This document shows positions 54,385 to 62,178 of a stretch of DNA of 64,000 nt, piece by piece. Made by a program: the position numbers and the translations under genes. The stretch's first letter is position 1, and each line of letters opens with the position of its first letter. The stretch comes from Methanosarcina sp. KYL-1 (GTDB lineage: Archaea > Halobacteriota > Methanosarcinia > Methanosarcinales > Methanosarcinaceae), in the NCBI RefSeq assembly GCF_024372725.1, contig NZ_VOUA01000008.1, positions 58,067-122,066 on the forward strand, read 5' to 3'. The notes under the pieces were generated by a model. That model was not told the origin of the DNA and did not search any database. It worked only from the letters and a program-made list of their open reading frames with translations.

Positions 54385-54717
54385 TTAATCGAGCTGGTAT
54401 TCAGTAACTTCCTTGCCGAGGAAGTATCCCAGGATCGTCCGGATAAGCACGACTATTCCCAGGAGAAGCAGTTCTTCCTGGGTCGGGTTCAGTACGGTTT
54501 CCAGGACATCCGCAGCGATAAAAAACTCCAGCCCGAAGACTATTCTGTTTGTAAGTTCTTTTCTGATATTCTGGTAGTGGTACGGCTTCTTAAAGACTTC
54601 AAGGAGGATTATTTCGGCAGTGGACCGTAGCCCCCCGTAGATTATCAGAAGTGAACCCACAAAACTGAAAAACACATTGAAAGCATTCAAAAGCAGCCCT
54701 TGAAGTTCCACAAACAT
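54385..54717 (-). CDS. DUF1622 membrane protein
   Basis: A 110-residue protein with three predicted helices: LQGLLLNAFNVFFSFVGSLL, FGLEFFIAADVLETVL and LLLLGIVVLIRTILGYFLG. It matches the DUF1622 family (NRIVFGLEFFIAADVLETV with a loop of basic residues between helix 1 and 2). The ATG at 54717 is preferred because GAGGTGGGGA stands four bases upstream. An upstream in-frame ATG at 54780 would add 21 residues. Function unknown. Confidence 0.83.
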   Translation of the reverse strand: MFVELQGLLLNAFNVFFSFVGSLLIIYGGLRSTAEIILLEVFKKPYHYQNIRKELTNRIVFGLEFFIAADVLETVLNPTQEELLLLGIVVLIRTILGYFLGKEVTEYQLD

Positions 54718-55380
54718 TTCCCCACCTCGAACCTCGAAATACTCTGAAATTCTCCCCTGCAGGAAGTGAACGGTTTGCACCTTCTCCCCTCAGGTCCGGC
54801 CACTTCTTGTTAATATTTAATTCTTTTGGATATATATTTCTTCTTACCTGAATTTTTTAATCAGGATTTTTTCCTGCTGGTCTGATTCTGAATAGAAGCC
54901 GAAGGGCCGCATTAACCTGCTGCCTTTTATTTTTCATTTTTCATTTTCAGGAAAAGGCCGTTCACTTTGTGAACGGGGGCCCTTACCGGGGCCTGAAGCA
55001 TGTGGAACCCGGGCCTCCGGGAAAGTGGGTGAAGTATTCCAGAAATAGCATGCAGGCTTAGAGTTAGTGATGTGGTCCCGAAATCAGCTGCCGTAATATC
55101 TTCATCCTTTCGTCCTGTGAACCGTTTTTAATCTGAGTTTCAGGTGCCGCGGCTCTCACAGGCCGACGAAGGAGGCCGGCCTTTTCCGGAGGCAAATCCC
55201 CGGAAGTAAATATTAAGCCCGGAAATTGTATTCCAGGAACAAATACCCTGGCCAGTAGCTATTCCCAAAATACGCATTCTTCTTCCGGAAGCGATTAACC
55301 GGATCTGGCGCTAAAAATAGAAGGAGAGGCCGTGAAGCATGGTTTCTTCAGGGCCAGATAGGATTTTTTTGCCGGTTTTC
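54718..55380. other. Intergenic region with a palindrome
   Basis: 663 bp. CCGTTCAC-TTT-GTGAACGG at about 54958-54976, preceded by TTTTCAGGAAAAGG like the palindrome near 46400. GC-rich sequence continues to about 55040. No intact gene. Confidence 0.5.
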
Positions 55381-58300
55381 TTATTTCTTTTTCTGGGCTT
55401 CCGGCCCAAGGGAAGGGACCTTCCCGTATTCTGCTTCGTATTCTCCGAGGGCTTTCGGGGCTCCGAGCAGGAGTTTGCGGGTCCGGTTGTAGACACTAGG
55501 CGTCTTTTCGGGGTCAAGATCCTCCAGGAGGTCTGCCAGGATTTTTGCCAGGGGGAGGCGGTATTCCTCGTCCATCCGGTCGATGTTGGCAAAGGCGTTG
55601 AGCATGTTTACGGTGCTGTACTCGTTGACTGCAGCCAGTTTCCGGAGGGTTTCGGCAAGGAATGTGCGGCCTTCTTCGGTCTGGAGGGACTTTTTCCGGT
55701 TGCGGGCAAAGCTCCCGAAAAGGGCCCGCTGGTCGTTTGTCTGCTCGATCCGGAAGGAGTCGGACTTTTCCATTTCCCTTACCAGGTCAACGGCATCCGG
55801 GCTGCTGGAGTTCCCGATTACGGCAAGGAAGGCTTCCCAGGAGACCAGGTTCTTTTTCGATTCGGCTTCGAAGGCTTTTAAGACTTCCAGCCTGTCCGGG
55901 GCTGAGCTGTTCAGGTAGGCGGAAAAGGCGCTCAGCCTGTCGGTTGCGCAGAAGGCGTCTTCGAACTGCTGCCTGGCAAGGCCGTGGACATCGGGGATGT
56001 CGAGGGAAGCGAGCACGCCCAGGCAGAGGTTTTTGGCCTGCCTGTTCTTGATTGCGCGGGCTTCGGCTTCCGGGGTCTCGTCTTTCGGGACCGAGGCTTC
56101 TTCGTAGAAGCGGTAGGCTGAGAGCAGGGAGTTCCTGTATTTTGCGGCAACGGCCCTGAGCAGCTTCTGCTTTGCATCATAGAGCGCCTGGTAGGAGTGG
56201 GCGTATTCCTCGGCTTCCACGGACTCGAAGATGGTCAGGAACTGGCCCCCCGCCCTTTCCAGGAGGTCCCTGTCGTTTATGAGCTTGTAGTATAGGGAGA
56301 CGAAGTCTTCCGAGGGCTTTGCATCCGGGTCTTTGAGGAGCCTGAGCTTTTCCCGGTCAACAAGGGTGTAGAAGGCGGTAAAGCGGCCGGCGATGTCGCT
56401 GTCTTTCCTGACCTGCAGCAGGAGTTCTTCCTGGCTTGCGGCATATACCAGCTTCCCGTAGAAGGAGTAGCCCCTGTTCAGGGAGAGGAAGGCGGGCTTT
56501 GCAACATTTTCCACAATGATTTCCGCAGTCTCCCCGCTGACCCTTTCCAGGACTTCGGCCAGGTCCTTTCCTGTCTCGTCCACGAGGGCCGCCCTGAAGG
56601 GGAACTCCCAGGGCTTTCCGCCTTCCGGGACTCTCTGCCTGAGGGAGAAGGTAAACTTACGGGCAGCTTCGTCGTATCCTGTCGAGACGTCCACCACCGG
56701 GAACTTTGTCTGCTTGAGCCAGGTCTCCGACATCTCCTTTAAGGGCTGCCCGCTTTCGGCTTCAATAGCCTCGATCCAGTCCTGCGTGGCGGCGTTGGAG
56801 TGCCCGAACTTCTTGAAATAGCGGTCCAGCCCCCGGACGAAGGCCTCTTTCCCTATCAGGGTCTCGACCATGCGCACGTATTCCGGGGCTTTTACGTAGG
56901 TGACGGCCGTGATCAGGTCGTTGGGGTCATTGAAGCCGTCCGGGATGATGGGCATGGAAGCCGCCCCCGAGTCCAGCGCAAAGGTCCCCGCAGCCGGCGC
57001 GAGCAGGTCGAGCACCCGGGCAAGCCTCTGGTACTCTTCCCCGAAGAGGAAGGCGTGGTACTGCTCTTCCACGTGCACGGTCACAGCCTCATTCAGCCAG
57101 ATCTCAAAGGGGCTCTTCCCGGTCACCTCGGAGCCGTTAAGGTTGTGGTAGTACTCGTGCACCTTGACCCGGATCATGTACTCGAAAGCCGGGTCCGTGA
57201 TCTGCGGGAAGGGCATGATCCGGTTCGTGGTAATCGTGGTGTTCCCCACGTTTTCCATCCCCCCAAAGTCCGAGTTCTGCATCCCGATCTCCCGGTAGAC
57301 GGTCCCGGTATACTTGTAACCCGGAGTGATCCCGCTGACAAGGGCTGCCATTTCGGCCCTGAGCTTGCGGAGTTCCCTGAGCTTGCGGAGTAATTCGTCC
57401 TCGTCCTCTTCTTCTCCTGCTCCTGCTCCTGCTTCCGTTGATCCTTCTTTTTCTTCTTTTGCCGGTCCGTCTCCTGCTTCTGTTGATCCTTCTCCTGTTT
57501 CTCCTGCTTCTCCTGCTTCTGCGGGCCCTTCTCCTTCTTCCCCTTCTTCTCCTTCTTCCCTTTCCAGGCCAAACCTTGCATCTTCCTTTATCCTGTCCCT
57601 TTTCCGGACCAGGTCCCAGAGTTCCTGCCTCACGGCAAGCTTCTCCTCATCGAACTGTTCCGGCCCGGTAAAGAGGTAGACCCACATCACGGCGTCGTAG
57701 AGGATGTCGAGAGCCCGCTCGGCCGGCCCTGTTGCGGAGTACGGCGGCACGAGCAGTTCCAGCATGAAGGTGCCCCCGTCCGGGTACTCGAACTCCCGCC
57801 TGAATGTGGCGTAGGTCCCGACCCCCAGGAAAAAGAGGTAAGTCGCCATCGGGGTTACGGAGTTGTCGTAGACGATCTTGTCCCTTCCCGGCTTTACGGT
57901 ATGCCTCTCCACCACCACGTCCCCGTTCGTGATCATGTTGGTGTAGCGGGAGTCCGCAATGATGGTGGTCCTGTAAGTGCACTTCGCACACATGTCGTCG
58001 ATGCAGGGCACGATCCTCTGGAAGCCCCACTGCTGGCACTGCGTGATCTGCTGCGGAGGAGCTCCCGCCGGCGTCTCGTCGTAGTACAGCCCTTCCAGGA
58101 TGTTCTTCGTCGGCCTGCACACCGTATCCGTAACTATGGTAATCTCGGTTGCCGGCGGCACCTTTTCGAGGAAGTTTATCTCCAGTATGGCGTCTGCCTT
58201 CCTGTACTTGTAGTGGACCTCGTACTGGATGCAGCTTACAGCCCGGACCTCCAGGTCCCTGCAGTTCAACTCCAGCTGCTCAATTGGCTCGCCCCGGGTC

Positions 58301-58428
58301 TTCACCCTTAACATGGACTTCACATTCGTCCTATCATCATAGACGTCAAACACCAGGTCCATGTGGAGGACGTCAACCTTGAGTTCCCCGAAGTCTTCGG
58401 GATAATATTTGTAAAGCCGTTGTTTCAT
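55381..58428 (-). CDS. M1-family metallopeptidase (aminopeptidase) with charged insertion
   Basis: A 1015-residue peptidase of the gluzincin M1 class. The N-terminal beta domain (about 1-230) is followed by the catalytic domain: GGMEN (389-393), zinc motif HEYYH (424-428) with Glu447 in NEAV, giving HExxH-x18-E, and the downstream YVKAPEYVRMVETLIG. A HEAT-like helical C-domain closes the protein. Between residues about 255 and 370 there is an insertion not seen in standard enzymes: a helical KR-rich segment, an E/G/A low-complexity stretch of about 55 residues, and a repeat LRKLRELRKLR. It cleaves N-terminal amino acids of peptides, probably in the cytosol since no signal peptide is present. 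Its GC-rich spelling differs from the AT-rich cassette to its right. Confidence 0.9.
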   Translation of the reverse strand: MKQRLYKYYPEDFGELKVDVLHMDLVFDVYDDRTNVKSMLRVKTRGEPIEQLELNCRDLEVRAVSCIQYEVHYKYRKADAILEINFLEKVPPATEITIVTDTVCRPTKNILEGLYYDETPAGAPPQQITQCQQWGFQRIVPCIDDMCAKCTYRTTIIADSRYTNMITNGDVVVERHTVKPGRDKIVYDNSVTPMATYLFFLGVGTYATFRREFEYPDGGTFMLELLVPPYSATGPAERALDILYDAVMWVYLFTGPEQFDEEKLAVRQELWDLVRKRDRIKEDARFGLEREEGEEGEEGEGPAEAGEAGETGEGSTEAGDGPAKEEKEGSTEAGAGAGEEEDEDELLRKLRELRKLRAEMAALVSGITPGYKYTGTVYREIGMQNSDFGGMENVGNTTITTNRIMPFPQITDPAFEYMIRVKVHEYYHNLNGSEVTGKSPFEIWLNEAVTVHVEEQYHAFLFGEEYQRLARVLDLLAPAAGTFALDSGAASMPIIPDGFNDPNDLITAVTYVKAPEYVRMVETLIGKEAFVRGLDRYFKKFGHSNAATQDWIEAIEAESGQPLKEMSETWLKQTKFPVVDVSTGYDEAARKFTFSLRQRVPEGGKPWEFPFRAALVDETGKDLAEVLERVSGETAEIIVENVAKPAFLSLNRGYSFYGKLVYAASQEELLLQVRKDSDIAGRFTAFYTLVDREKLRLLKDPDAKPSEDFVSLYYKLINDRDLLERAGGQFLTIFESVEAEEYAHSYQALYDAKQKLLRAVAAKYRNSLLSAYRFYEEASVPKDETPEAEARAIKNRQAKNLCLGVLASLDIPDVHGLARQQFEDAFCATDRLSAFSAYLNSSAPDRLEVLKAFEAESKKNLVSWEAFLAVIGNSSSPDAVDLVREMEKSDSFRIEQTNDQRALFGSFARNRKKSLQTEEGRTFLAETLRKLAAVNEYSTVNMLNAFANIDRMDEEYRLPLAKILADLLEDLDPEKTPSVYNRTRKLLLGAPKALGEYEAEYGKVPSLGPEAQKKK

Positions 58429-58726
58429 GAAAATGTCACCGATGAAAATTTATGAGTGTTATGTTGTGGGATAAAAAAGGTAGGTATGGGATTTAAAGGT
58501 GTAGTTTGAGGGGGAAAGAGGAATTTCTCTATAATCTATAACTGGTTTAATATATTTCGCCTGGGGGCTGCTCGAATAGGTGCCGAAAAACCGGTAAACT
58601 GCACGATATTTCAAAAGATTACTCAAAAAACTACTTTCTGATATGCTCAAATAAATAAAGGAGTCAAGTATTTATTGTTTAAAAAATAATGAATTGTTGC
58701 TATTGTTTGTTGAGCTTTAAAATAAG
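58429..58726. other. Divergent promoter region at the left edge of the AT-rich cassette
   Basis: 298 bp separating the GC-rich M1 peptidase gene from the AT-rich defence cassette. Composition changes around 58430-58600. TTTAAAAAATAAT at about 58679-58691 is a TATA-like candidate for mcrB. No gene is seen. Confidence 0.4.
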
Positions 58727-60133
58727 ATGATCCTCATGAATAAAATTGAAAAGGCTATTGAATTTGTACAAGAATTAGCCGCTAATTTCGGGGCGAAAAG
58801 TGAAGAAGGGGCAAATGATTACATTTTCCGTAATAACACATCAAAAGATGCATTAAAGCAGGGTGGTGCATTTTTTGGTTTAATATCTCCAGAGGAAGAA
58901 GTTTCTGGTCCTTATCATGATTTTTCTCTCGTTATTTTCCCTGATGAAGGGGATAAGCCTTGGTTAATATCTCTGGTAGCAGGCTCTTTGGGGTTTAAGA
59001 ATGATTATGAGCTAGCTGCTTTACCAGGTGTTAGGAGACTGTATTCTTCAATTATTGACCAGAATGGATTCTGCAAAACTTCCTTCTTGGACATAGAAAG
59101 CAATTTGCCCAAACAGTTTATGTCAAGAATCCCTCACTTGAATAATTCATTAAAGAGGTATCTTAAACTTATAACTGCTTGCAATATTATTCAAGATCCA
59201 TCGTCTGAAAAGGATCAAAAAATGATTGCAGGATTTGTTGCAGCCTATGCTCAGATAAGGAATTTTGCAGGAAATGATCCGGCTAGGAATGCGATCAAAA
59301 AGGCGATATCAGAAGTTGCAACAAAGATAGAAGTGGACGAAGAAGAGGAAGTATTAAAATTAGTGGAAAATAGAAAATTTGTGATCCTTCAGGGAGCCCC
59401 AGGAACTGGAAAAACCAGATTAGCAAGAATTATTGCTCAGAAGCTTAATTCAGAATCTTTCTTCACTCAGTTCCATGCTGAAACCAGTTACAGTGATTTT
59501 ATATATGGGATAAAACCCGACCTTGATGCTGGGCAGTTAGCTTATGAGGAAAAAACAGGAATTTTCTACGACTCTCTTAAAAAAGCAGAAGAAAACCCTG
59601 AAAAAAACGTTGTGCTAATTGTTGATGAGATCAACAGAGCAAATTTATCCAACATTCTGGGACCGATTTTTTACCTATTTGAGTATCAGCTAGAAATAGA
59701 AAAAGTATCTGTAAAAATTGATATTGGTGGGGGCTACGAAATAAGTAAAATCCCTTCCAACTATTACGTTATTGGCACAATGAACACTGCTGATAGAAGT
59801 CTTGCAGTAGTCGATTTTGCTCTTCGGAGACGTTTTGCCTGGTACACATTGAAGCCTAAGCCAATCAAACCTGCTGTTGATTTAAAATTTTTCAAAAAAG
59901 ACTTTTCGGCTTTTGATGATATTTTCACTTGGTATGCAAGTAGCGAAGAACTTAATCTGCAACCCGGTCAAGCCTATTTCATAGCCACAGACGAAGCTGA
60001 GATGAAAGATCGAGTAAAATACGAATTAATGCCCCTAATTAAAGAATACTTGGCTGAAGGTGTTTTAACAAACGCAAGGGATGAGTTCTCGAAATATTTC
60101 TACGACAGACTGGGTGAGGTTTTGTTTGAATGA
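58727..60133 (+). CDS. mcrB: McrB-like AAA+ GTPase/ATPase of type IV restriction
   Basis: A 468-residue motor subunit of McrBC. The N-terminal 200 residues are a specificity domain of unrecognised type (DYIFRNNTSKDALKQGG, GPYHDFSLVIFPDEGDKPWL, ALPGVRRLYSSIIDQNGF), not the DUF3578 or EVE forms I know. The AAA+ core has Walker A GAPGTGKT (223-230), Walker B VVLIVDEINR (295-304), the McrB hallmark MNTADRS (352-358) and RRRF (367-370). McrB binds nucleotide and translocates, and McrC cuts. The last codons overlap the mcrC start (ATGA), so the pair is coupled. ATG at 58727 or MNKIEKAIEF at 58736 are both possible starts. Confidence 0.88.
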   Translation: MILMNKIEKAIEFVQELAANFGAKSEEGANDYIFRNNTSKDALKQGGAFFGLISPEEEVSGPYHDFSLVIFPDEGDKPWLISLVAGSLGFKNDYELAALPGVRRLYSSIIDQNGFCKTSFLDIESNLPKQFMSRIPHLNNSLKRYLKLITACNIIQDPSSEKDQKMIAGFVAAYAQIRNFAGNDPARNAIKKAISEVATKIEVDEEEEVLKLVENRKFVILQGAPGTGKTRLARIIAQKLNSESFFTQFHAETSYSDFIYGIKPDLDAGQLAYEEKTGIFYDSLKKAEENPEKNVVLIVDEINRANLSNILGPIFYLFEYQLEIEKVSVKIDIGGGYEISKIPSNYYVIGTMNTADRSLAVVDFALRRRFAWYTLKPKPIKPAVDLKFFKKDFSAFDDIFTWYASSEELNLQPGQAYFIATDEAEMKDRVKYELMPLIKEYLAEGVLTNARDEFSKYFYDRLGEVLFE

Positions 60134-61512
60134 CTTCCCCCGGAAATGTCTTTTTTGAGATGCCCTGCCTAATTGAAAAATCACAATCTCTTTCTGGTTT
60201 TCTTCTCTCAAAAAAATGGTTTAAAGGGGCAGATCGTAGGTATTTGGCTGAATCTCTTCAAAAATTTGTTGAATACAATAAGGAATTGTTTGATTTCCTA
60301 GAGGTCACTCCAAGAATTGAAGGTAGTGGAAAAAGTGTCAGCTTAAATTTTAGATCCGATCGTTTTATCGGAGCAATTCCACTTCGGGCACCTGATACGG
60401 GAAAGCAAATAGGGGATTTTGTAGTTCGACCCCGTTACACTTCTGTAAACGACCAATTTTCAGAGTACGTTGAAATCGTAAATCTCCTTGAATCTGAAAT
60501 ACTTCCTGAATTCAAACATTCAATTCCGCTTCTGTCGCATAGGAATCTCAGACCGCCTCTCTATTTGGAGGCAATAAAGTTCGTAAAACTACTTGAAAAA
60601 GCGGTAAAAGCAAAGTGGAATAAATTTCAGAACACCGAAAGAATACACCGATATCCAAAATCTGAAGTGAACTGGAAAAGCTACGTTGAAAAAGAGTCTG
60701 ATCCTGCAAAGAGATTGCTTTTTCCCTGCCGTGATAACACTCTAAGCGTATTTCATAGTGAATTCTTCGAGTTGAAATACGTCTACAGCATTTCGAAAAA
60801 GGAGATTAACTCGTTTAAAACTCCTCGGCATATCAAATATCAATTTCAGGACACTTTAACCTATTTGGATAATGCTTTGTACGAATTCCCCGATAAATTC
60901 ACAAAAGAGCTCCATATTCATAATTCAGATCCCGTTGTCATTAAACAATTAAAAGCTCAGGGAAACAAGATTTTAACCGGGAATTTTGAAGAAATAACTG
61001 CCTGGAGAATCGATTTTTCACTTCTATTTGAAAAGTATGTGCAATTCATATTCAAGCAAGTATCTTTAGAAATTGGAGCAAAGCAACTGAATAATTACAA
61101 AATCAGGCAATTTTCCCGTTTTAATCCTCCATGGGCTCTTAATTATCTGGAACCAGATGTAATTCTGGTAAAAAACAACCTGGACATTGTGGTGGATGCA
61201 AAATACAAGTCTCATTTGTTCAATTTGAAAAGCAGCACAGAGGAATTAAAAGAGGAACATAGAAGAGACTTGCATCAATTGCTGGCCTATACTGCTTTTA
61301 GTAAGAACCAGAATAAAGTTGGAATTTTATGTTATCCTGCTAATGAACAGTTTCTTTTGGAGCTGGATTATGTTTTTCCGCACTCTAATGTTGAGAGTAA
61401 GGTAGTTCTTTTAGGGATTCCCTTGAAAAAGTCTGAACTTTTCGGATTGAGGCAGTCAATTATTGATTTTATTTCGGAGATTGAGAAAGAGCATTTGGTT
61501 GGGGTTGTGTGA
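60130..61512 (+). CDS. mcrC: McrC-like nuclease subunit
   Basis: A 460-residue subunit of McrBC. The C-terminal PD-(D/E)xK nuclease reads YLEPDVILVKNNLDIVVDAK (Asp343, Asp356, Lys358), with upstream Glu301 in FEKYVQFIF and QLLAY (383-387), the usual McrC arrangement. The N-terminal 300 residues bind McrB and have no further motif. Stop and start are shared with mcrB (TGATG). After a 96-bp gap the small membrane gene starts, so a second promoter there is possible. Spelling is strongly AT-rich throughout. Confidence 0.88.
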   Translation: MTSPGNVFFEMPCLIEKSQSLSGFLLSKKWFKGADRRYLAESLQKFVEYNKELFDFLEVTPRIEGSGKSVSLNFRSDRFIGAIPLRAPDTGKQIGDFVVRPRYTSVNDQFSEYVEIVNLLESEILPEFKHSIPLLSHRNLRPPLYLEAIKFVKLLEKAVKAKWNKFQNTERIHRYPKSEVNWKSYVEKESDPAKRLLFPCRDNTLSVFHSEFFELKYVYSISKKEINSFKTPRHIKYQFQDTLTYLDNALYEFPDKFTKELHIHNSDPVVIKQLKAQGNKILTGNFEEITAWRIDFSLLFEKYVQFIFKQVSLEIGAKQLNNYKIRQFSRFNPPWALNYLEPDVILVKNNLDIVVDAKYKSHLFNLKSSTEELKEEHRRDLHQLLAYTAFSKNQNKVGILCYPANEQFLLELDYVFPHSNVESKVVLLGIPLKKSELFGLRQSIIDFISEIEKEHLVGVV

Positions 61513-61608
61513 AATAAGGATTTCATTTTCATTAAGTAATAAATAAATATTAAGAGATCAGTCTAACATTATATTATTTCTTAAAAGTTGGGGACTTGAT
61601 GGTTTTAC

Positions 61609-62178
61609 ATGAATAATTTTATAGCAAGTTTTGTAGAAAAAGAGTATAAGGCCTCAATTATTTCTCTTTTCTTATTTTATCTTGTAGTATTTGGTTATCC
61701 CGATTTCATCCAAAGCAAAAGTGATCTAATCGTTATTGTTTTTGTCCTTTGCTTTTACATTATATTTCAAGAGTTCTCAAAGAATAGACAGGTTAGAGAT
61801 TTAATTTTTAAGAAACATTTGCTTGGTTTAGAAATACGTTTTAGAAAAAATGGACTGAAGCATGAGTATTACAAACTAAATGAAGAAAATAGAAAAGAAA
61901 TAGACAAAATTGATAGATACGTGAATACATTATTTTCACAATACATATTGAGTGTATCTTGGATCCTTTTGTTTATACTTATAATTATTTTTTATAAATT
62001 AAAAATTCTGCAATTGAATTCTTTAGACTTCCTACATTTTTCCATCCATGGTTGGTGCATAATTATTTTTGGAATTTTTGTGAATGCAATTAATTTTGTA
62101 AATTTTAAGAATGATTTCTCTCAGTATGTAACAAACTATGAACAAATCTATTCATTATATTCGGGGGATAAAGAATGA
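61609..62178 (+). CDS. Four-helix membrane protein of the defence cassette
   Basis: A 189-residue protein without a recognised family. Hydrophobic segments: IISLFLFYLVVFGYPDFI (about 17-34), LIVIVFVLCFYIIFQEF (about 40-57), YILSVSWILLFILIIIFYKL (about 111-130) and WCIIIFGIFVNAINFV (about 147-162). The 55-residue loop between helices 2 and 3 is strongly charged (KHLLGLEIRFRKNGLKHEYY, then ENRKEIDKID) and probably cytoplasmic. Its stop overlaps the ATPase start by four bases (ATGA), which strongly suggests that the two act as a pair. A role as membrane effector or anchor is inference. Confidence 0.7.
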   Translation: MNNFIASFVEKEYKASIISLFLFYLVVFGYPDFIQSKSDLIVIVFVLCFYIIFQEFSKNRQVRDLIFKKHLLGLEIRFRKNGLKHEYYKLNEENRKEIDKIDRYVNTLFSQYILSVSWILLFILIIIFYKLKILQLNSLDFLHFSIHGWCIIIFGIFVNAINFVNFKNDFSQYVTNYEQIYSLYSGDKE

